Source of the DNA: Phoronis ovalis
Lineage: Eukaryota > Phoronida > Phoronidae
Length of the DNA: 12,466 bases
NCBI GenBank assembly: GCA_028565635.1
Contig: JAOXYB010044893.1
Span: 1 to 12,466 of the forward strand
Direction of reading: 5' to 3'
The translations under genes were made by a program, and so were the position numbers. The first letter of the stretch is position 1; each line of letters starts with the position of its first letter. The notes under the pieces are model-generated. The model was not told the origin of the DNA, searched no databases, and saw nothing but the letters and a program-made list of their open reading frames with translations. Positions 8,601-12,466 of the stretch are shown one piece after another.

Positions 8601-9498
8601 GGGCTTGAACTGAGTATGCAGTTTGTCTTTTATTTCAGCTTTGCTTACATAGAATTTGCTGACAAAGATTCTGTCACAACTTCACTGGCATTAGACGAAT
8701 CATTATTTAGAGGAAGGCAAATAAAAGTATGTGTATTTGTAATAGAAATTGGACTGTCTGTAAGAAGTTTGAAAAATGTATTTTAAAATCTTATTCTTTA
8801 TGGCGTGTAAAAATTAACGTTTTTATGTAATTTTGCACTGTATAAACTTTATAATGTATGGGTCATAATTGATGTTATTTTGACATCCTGATTCCGGCTT
8901 TTGGGTCCGACTTGGGTCAGGGGAGACAGTAATTTTAATACTTCTAGGTGGGGCCAAAGAGAACTAACAGACCAGGTCTTAGTTCAACGAATCGTCCACC
9001 AAGAGGACGTGGGTTCAGAGGACGTGGATTCCGTGGAGGAGGCTCATACTATGGAGGCTATACACCAAGAGGAAGAGGCAGAGGTTTCAGGTTAGATCCA
9101 GTTTCTTAAATCATTGTAAAAGGTGTATACTTTGTCGACACATCATGAATGAAATTTTATTATCAAAGTTGTACTAGGTGTGAAATTGCTGCTGGCTAGC
9201 GTTATTCGTATCAACTTACGATGTCATTCCGACTACTTCTATACTAATCAGTCATAAATGTTTCATATCACTAATTAGTCAGATTTTTTACACAGGTATA
9301 AAATTGTTTAAAATATTTCTTTGCTCCATGTGAAAATTTCTCCAAAAATAAATTTGCATAGTTGTTCTTTTCCTTGTTTTTATGTGATTTTCTTACAGTA
9401 TAGATAAACTACACTGAAGATCAAGCAGGCTTGCTGTTTTATTACTATGCTTTATTTTCAGAGGACGAGGGAGGTCGTCTTACTATTCACCCTACTAG
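5679..9498 (+). CDS. PABPN1: Nuclear poly(A)-binding protein PABPN1 (PABP2)
   Basis: Seven coding exons: 5679-5840, 7133-7244, 7631-7692, 8232-8338, 8639-8726, 8948-9090 and 9462-9498 (711 bases, 236 residues plus stop). All introns are GT-AG and every phase joins in frame. PABPN1 binds growing poly(A) tails in the nucleus and stimulates poly(A) polymerase until the tail is full length. Residues 1-54 are acidic. Residues 55-86 ([20 protein letters not shown]) form the family's coiled coil that activates poly(A) polymerase. The single RRM spans about 107-180, with RNP2 VYVGQV (108-113) and RNP1 KGFAYIEF (147-154). The tail 181-236 is Arg-Gly and Tyr rich and ends SSYYSPY, like the mammalian C-terminus that is arginine-methylated and mediates self-association and nuclear import. 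The start ATG sits in AAGATGGCGG. It is shorter than mammalian PABPN1 (about 306 residues), mainly because the N-terminus is short and lacks the poly-alanine tract. Introns 2-4 host snoRNA copies. Confidence 0.97.
5841..6130 (+). other. First part of PABPN1 intron 2, nothing recognised
   Basis: The sequence follows a consensus donor GTAAGT. I see no coding potential, repeat or RNA gene before the split duplicated segment begins at about 6111. This intron (5841-7132) is the longest of the gene because of the insertions listed separately. Confidence 0.4.
6247..6653. mobile_element. MITE with terminal inverted repeats and 8-bp target-site duplication
   Basis: CATAGAAT occurs directly on both sides, at 6239-6246 and 6654-6661, as an 8-bp target-site duplication. 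The ends are imperfect inverted repeats: the left reads CCCAGGGGGGGTAATCAAGG, and the right, read inward on the other strand, CCCGCGGGGGGGGGTACTCG; similarity continues inward for about 50 bases. The interior is a degenerate tandem array of about ten units near 30 bases long, each with an AATCCAAA-like core (6299, 6331, 6361, 6391, 6420, 6454, 6492, 6525, 6556, 6581). There is no transposase. An 8-bp duplication fits hAT-type transposition, but the family is an inference. Confidence 0.8.
6748..6817 (+). ncRNA. Intronic box C/D snoRNA, copy A (snR58/SNORD104-like guide)
   Basis: About 70 nt. The terminal stem TTCTTGA (6748-6754) pairs perfectly with TCAAGAA (6811-6817). Box C ATGATGT is at 6756-6762, a D'-like TTGA at 6779-6782, a C'-like ATGATTA at 6790-6796 and box D CTGA at 6807-6810. 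The guide GTTAGACTC (6770-6778), directly before D', is complementary to the conserved 28S rRNA string GAGTCTAAC. Counting five bases upstream of D' places 2'-O-methylation on the C of GAGTC. By my alignment from memory this is yeast 25S C663 (snR58), equivalent to human 28S C1327 (SNORD104). The second guide, before box D, has no target I recognise. It lies in PABPN1 intron 2, in the sense orientation. Confidence 0.82.
7335..7601 (+). repeat. Copy B of triplicated intronic segment
   Basis: This uninterrupted copy fills most of PABPN1 intron 3 (7245-7630) and includes snoRNA copy B. It aligns with both pieces of copy A and more weakly with copy C in intron 4. Conserved stretches outside the snoRNA include GTTTAAACTGTGCTAC, ACTTGCTAATCCACATGG and TTTTAGTAGTAC. 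Confidence 0.75.
7419..7488 (+). ncRNA. Intronic box C/D snoRNA, copy B (snR58/SNORD104-like guide)
   Basis: Second copy, about 70 nt, in PABPN1 intron 3. The inner stem CTTGA (7421-7425) pairs with TCAAG (7482-7486). Box C is ATGATGT (7427-7433), D' TTGA (7450-7453), C' ATGATTA (7461-7467) and box D CTGA (7478-7481). The D' guide GTTAGACTC (7441-7449) is identical to copy A, so it predicts the same 28S rRNA target. The stretch from the C' box through box D is also identical to copy A. Confidence 0.82.
7754..7945 (+). repeat. Copy C of triplicated intronic segment, diverged
   Basis: This is the most diverged copy, in PABPN1 intron 4. The snoRNA part is clearly related to copies A and B. Downstream only fragments such as GCATGGTC and AAATTCAGCT align with them. 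The end is approximate. Confidence 0.55.
7760..7829 (+). ncRNA. Intronic box C/D snoRNA, copy C (diverged guide)
   Basis: Third copy, in PABPN1 intron 4. The stem TTCTTGA (7760-7766) pairs with TCAAGAG (7823-7829), allowing one wobble. Box C ATGATGT (7768-7774), C' ATGATTA (7802-7808) and box D CTGA (7819-7822) are intact. The D' guide region reads ATGTTACACCTA before TTGA, so the 28S complementarity of copies A and B is lost. It may guide a different site, be an orphan snoRNA, or be decaying. Confidence 0.65.
7946..8231 (+). other. Rest of PABPN1 intron 4, nothing recognised
   Basis: Sequence between snoRNA copy C and the acceptor TTCTCTTGTAG at 8231. I see no open frame, repeat or RNA gene that I can support. 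Confidence 0.35.
9091..9461 (+). other. Last intron of PABPN1
   Basis: Donor CAG|GTTAGA and acceptor TTTATTTTCAG; the final coding exon is only 37 bases. In mammals PABPN1 limits its own level through retention of its 3'-terminal intron. Whether that applies here is unknown, but the donor is not a strong consensus. I see no RNA gene or repeat inside. Confidence 0.45.
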
Positions 9499-10330
9499 CA
9501 GGATAGCTGAAGTAATGACACCTGAATAGAGTGTCCGGTAAAAGGATCCGTTCTTATACAAGTCAAATAATAGTTCTTTAGTTAATCTTAACATTTCTTC
9601 TATTGTGCGTAGTAGGTCAGTTGCATTTTTAGTACTAAATAGCTTGGCATTTGTAATGTTGAAATTACTAAAGTTGAAAAAAATGTAAGAATGCTTTCCT
9701 ATACTTTATAGTATTATTATTATTATTAGGTTTTAAGTTTTATTTCATGTGTATAGTATAAATAATATTTTTCGTGTGTTGCAGGGAGTGTTTGAGATTG
9801 GAAAATGTCTTGATTTAGCTATGTATGTAATACTGCAGAAATAATTGGTTTAATACAACAATAGAAACAGTTAAGAAAAGTACCTAGGTGACGTCACAAA
9901 ATCTCCTTATATTTGGCATCTGATGAATGTGTGATTCTGTGTTGTATGCTATCAACTGGTTGTATTTCTATATGTTTACTAAAATTATACATCGCGCTAT
10001 CAGATCTGGGGGAATTGAACTTAATAGTCTATACCTTTGTAATGTATGTTACATACATACATAGAATGAATAAGCTTCGCAAGAGTGATGTGTGTGCATG
10101 CTGGACGGATCATTTGTAGCCTGTGCTACTAACCCATTCTTTTGTAGATTCACATGGGATAAATAGGCAGTTACCCACAGATGAAACGAACAGACGAGAA
10201 AAAAAAATAAGATAAACTGAAAAACAAAAAAAGACTACAAAAAAATATTGAAAAAAAAAATGTAATTATTGAAATAAAATTTGTATATTTTAAGATTTCT
10301 AAAAAAATAAAGGAAATGTCAATCTGCATA
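9499..10330 (+). other. PABPN1 3' UTR, probable extent
   Basis: Follows the TAG at 9496-9498. It holds a short TTA microsatellite (9712-9728), a palindromic CRE-type GTGACGTCAC (9888-9897) and an A-rich block (about 10199-10311). Canonical AATAAA hexamers at 10273-10278 and 10306-10311 are the first clear poly(A) signals on this strand after the stop, implying a 3' UTR of about 800 bases. Open frames in the stretch have no protein-like composition. Confidence 0.45.
10306..10311 (+). terminator. Candidate poly(A) signal of PABPN1
   Basis: AATAAA in an A-rich context, preceded by another AATAAA at 10273-10278. Either could end the PABPN1 transcript. A later alternative is at 11226-11231. Confidence 0.45.
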
Positions 10331-11210
10331 TAAAGTGTTTTTGATTTTCTCCAGCACTTCATTTCCCAGTACAAAGATAATGAACTCGTGACAGCTTCAG
10401 CAGAATACCATTTCAAGTGAATTGGTGCTAAACTATGCTAGAAATGAATTTGACAATAATCTTTGTAATTTGAGAGGCAGTTTAAATGTCCATATTATCA
10501 GTATGACAATAAATGCTTCCACCAGTTATCCAGCTTCGGCAATCTTGGTAAAATCCTGCAACATAGGTCTAAGTACACCATTAGACTCGGTATCCAACAC
10601 AAAACGTAATGTTCATGCACATAGCAAATAGCAACATTCCCGAAACTATTATCTCTTCATAATGTTAGCGTACACTCTCATGCACTACCAGTTAATTTTT
10701 TGTGCAGTCTTGACCATATTGATTTTGAGAAAATCGCACTATTCCAGTGGCAAATAAGTCTGAATTCAAATTCCAATGTTTAAAAAATTGTACTGAACTC
10801 TGGAATTTTATTGCTTTAGTCAGAAAGTACATGTTGACATTACAAAACACCCAAATTAAAATGCCACGCCCCCCCCCAAAAAGGAAAAAAATGTGTATTA
10901 ATATGCCGGTACTAGATTTGTATGTAGTGTGAACAAAGCCTTGTGCTATGGTGTACTTGGGCCTAATATTCTGCATACATCGGTTGCTTGTGATATGTGG
11001 TGACATCTATTGATAGTTTCCGAAACTGATCCTTTATAAAGTAAACTATTCTGTTTGGTGCTATAGTTTCAGCTGACGTACATTATGTGCATGCGTTGAC
11101 CATTTGAAATGATTTCAAATATTCATGTTTTGGTGTGGAAAATGCAAGATCGAACTATTAACTAAGACTTCTTTGATCTTGAGTACAACAATTTTCTACC
11201 AAAAAAGTAG
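10331..11210. other. Convergent intergenic region, nothing recognised
   Basis: AT-rich DNA between the PABPN1 and FAM210A-like 3' ends. It contains a C-run followed by A-runs near 10866-10890. Short open frames (10422-10631 plus, 10692-11006 minus) lack conserved motifs or splice support. It could be extended 3' UTR of PABPN1 if the later poly(A) signal is used. Confidence 0.4.
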
Positions 11211-11216
11211 AAAGTG

Positions 11217-11233
11217 TTTTTATTCAATAAAAA
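11217..11233. terminator. Palindromic two-way poly(A) signal
   Basis: TTTTTATTCAATAAAAA is a perfect palindrome around a central C. It gives AATAAA on the plus strand (11226-11231) and on the minus strand (11224-11219). The minus-strand hexamer lies about 380 bases after the FAM210A-like stop codon and could end that transcript. The plus-strand hexamer could end a long PABPN1 transcript. Confidence 0.5.
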
Positions 11234-11602
11234 CCTGTGCTTGATTTAACTCACACTTCGTAAAACTTGGTCATACAGAGTAGTCTTTCATGGAGAAAAA
11301 AATATAAATTTGTACATTTTACAAAACAAATCAAGCAGAATTAATTTCGTGGCAGTTATTACTCACCTTTCAATTTTAACCTTTGATATTATGTGGTCAC
11401 ATGCCAATTTGCCACTCCTGAATGCAGTACTTAGTTTGCAATGTATCACAAATTAATGTGGATCTAAACAGAATATTCTTAGGCATTATCAGGCTATGAA
11501 ATTTTAACAAAATTAAATTAAAATTGAGTTCGAGATAAATCCTTCCTCGTACATGAACTTGTTGCAAGCACACATACTACAACTGTATTCTATTTCTGGA
11601 AG

Positions 11603-11996
11603 CTACTTCTTTTTGGAGTCTTTTAACTTGTCTCTAAAATCACTTGTTGAAACTTTTATCTTGCCTGTCGAGTCTTTTATTTTGTCTCTGATTTCATCTT
11701 GTGAATCTTTAATTTTGTCCTTTAATTCATCTCTTTTTTCCTTGAATTGTTCGCGTCCTTCTTTCACTAGCTCTCTTAGTCTGTCTTCTTTTGGTACTGG
11801 CTCCATATATCCCTTTTGTCGCAAATAAACTATACTTTGTCGAGTACCCGCAAGAGTGACGAAATATCTTGCAGGCTTTGCTACTTCATACATGAGGTAG
11901 GCTAATGCAATATCTCCTACATTGGAGGAGGTGAACTTTGCAATAATTGCTTCACTTACTCCAATTTTTTGCAAAAGTGGAACTACATCAACACCT
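11603..11996 (-). CDS. FAM210A: FAM210A-like mitochondrial protein, last exon (partial gene)
   Basis: The terminal exon encodes 130 residues after an acceptor GCTTTTCAG at 12005-11997 and ends at TAG (11605-11603). The first base, A at 11996, completes a codon begun in an exon beyond the window. The product starts GVDVVPLLQKIGVSEAI and contains AKPARYFVTLAGT and IVYLRQKGYM, matching the second half of the FAM210A DUF1279 domain (vertebrate GVNVVPFLE, ATPARYTVTLGGT, KYLRSHGYM). Residues 66-130 form a charged helical tail with DKIKDS-type motifs at exon residues 93-98, 104-109 and 122-127, like the coiled-coil tail of vertebrate FAM210A. FAM210A is a mitochondrial inner-membrane protein linked to mitochondrial translation and to muscle and bone biology. 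The upstream presequence, linker and first membrane segment are off the right edge. Confidence 0.9.
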
Positions 11997-12466
11997 CTGA
12001 AAAGCAAACAAAATTAAATTAAGCAACACTAAAGGAGATGTAATCTAGTTTTTTTTGGGGCCTATGAGGTGTGATATTAACCTAATCTCATCTGTGGAAT
12101 GTATAACCAGCATATCACCCCAAACAAGTAACTAGAATGTATAACAAATTAGGGCCAGCTCATATATTTATATATTGTGAGACCTATTGGTGAATTACAA
12201 GTATTTAGGGAAGCTTTACATCCAGTGTACTGCTGGCAACATTTGGGTCCGAAAATAAATTTATTATGATTTTTCTATGCCCATCGCAGAAAAACATGAA
12301 TTCTAAAAATTGTTTTATTTCAAAAATACCGTAATAATATCAAACAAGACAACGACGATTCGAAGAATCATCATTGTACGCTGTTTAAATTGGTTATTTG
12401 AGCGAAAGGAATTGAATATTATTAATATGAAGCATACATGTTTTATAAGTACAGTAGAAGTGATGA
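11997..12466 (-). other. Intron of the FAM210A-like gene, reaching the window edge
   Basis: No earlier FAM210A exon (the KKTFKQYWKVL-type part of the domain) can be found on the minus strand here, so this is intron to the end of the window. It is AT-rich, with no repeat or RNA gene that I can support. Confidence 0.6.

Noticed and set aside
8868-8900. TTGATGTT and CCTGATT in PABPN1 intron 6 as a further box C/D snoRNA
   Set aside because: The boxes are too close together for a guide and there is no closing stem.
8901-9095. Plus-strand open frame rich in acidic residues
   Set aside because: It is a shifted frame over PABPN1 exon 6; the correct frame gives the RG-rich tail with matching splice sites.
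10171-11006. Minus- and plus-strand short open frames in the convergent region
   Set aside because: They have low-complexity or untypical composition, no splice support and no recognisable domains.

Overview
This is a window of animal (metazoan) nuclear DNA. The genes are split by GT-AG introns of roughly 150-1,300 bases, the non-coding DNA is visibly AT-rich, and the proteins are recognisable metazoan families. Gene compactness, protein divergence and the MITE-like insertions suggest a marine invertebrate, possibly a deuterostome such as a hemichordate, but the species is an inference.

Layout. (1) 1-1600: no gene; an AGGTCA-rich degenerate repeat lies at about 40-345. (2) 1927-4935, minus strand: a three-exon FAM210B-like gene (mitochondrial DUF1279 protein, 490 residues as assembled) with a very long first exon that encodes a mitochondrial presequence and two copies of an unrecognised 92-residue repeat. 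(3) 4936-5509: a short divergent promoter region. (4) 5679-9498, plus strand: the complete nuclear poly(A)-binding protein gene PABPN1, seven coding exons and 236 residues, preceded by a probable 5' UTR intron. (5) Introns 2, 3 and 4 of PABPN1 (numbered from the first coding exon as exon 1: 5841-7132, 7245-7630, 7693-8231) each hold one copy of a box C/D snoRNA inside a triplicated segment. Two copies carry a guide matching the 28S rRNA site of yeast snR58 / human SNORD104. The first copy is split by an insertion that includes a MITE with an 8-bp target-site duplication. (6) 9499-11250: PABPN1 3' UTR and a convergent intergenic region with poly(A) signals for both directions. (7) 11603-11996, minus strand: the last exon of a FAM210A-like gene, whose upstream exons lie beyond the right edge.

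How the parts relate. FAM210A-like and FAM210B-like are paralogues in the same orientation on either side of PABPN1, and their final exons start at the homologous codon in the same intron phase, which fits an old tandem duplication. FAM210 proteins act at mitochondrial membranes, PABPN1 controls poly(A) tail synthesis in the nucleus, and the intronic snoRNAs would link PABPN1 transcription to rRNA 2'-O-methylation. The most notable items are the snoRNA triplet, the unknown repeat domain fused to FAM210B, and the linked FAM210 paralogues.
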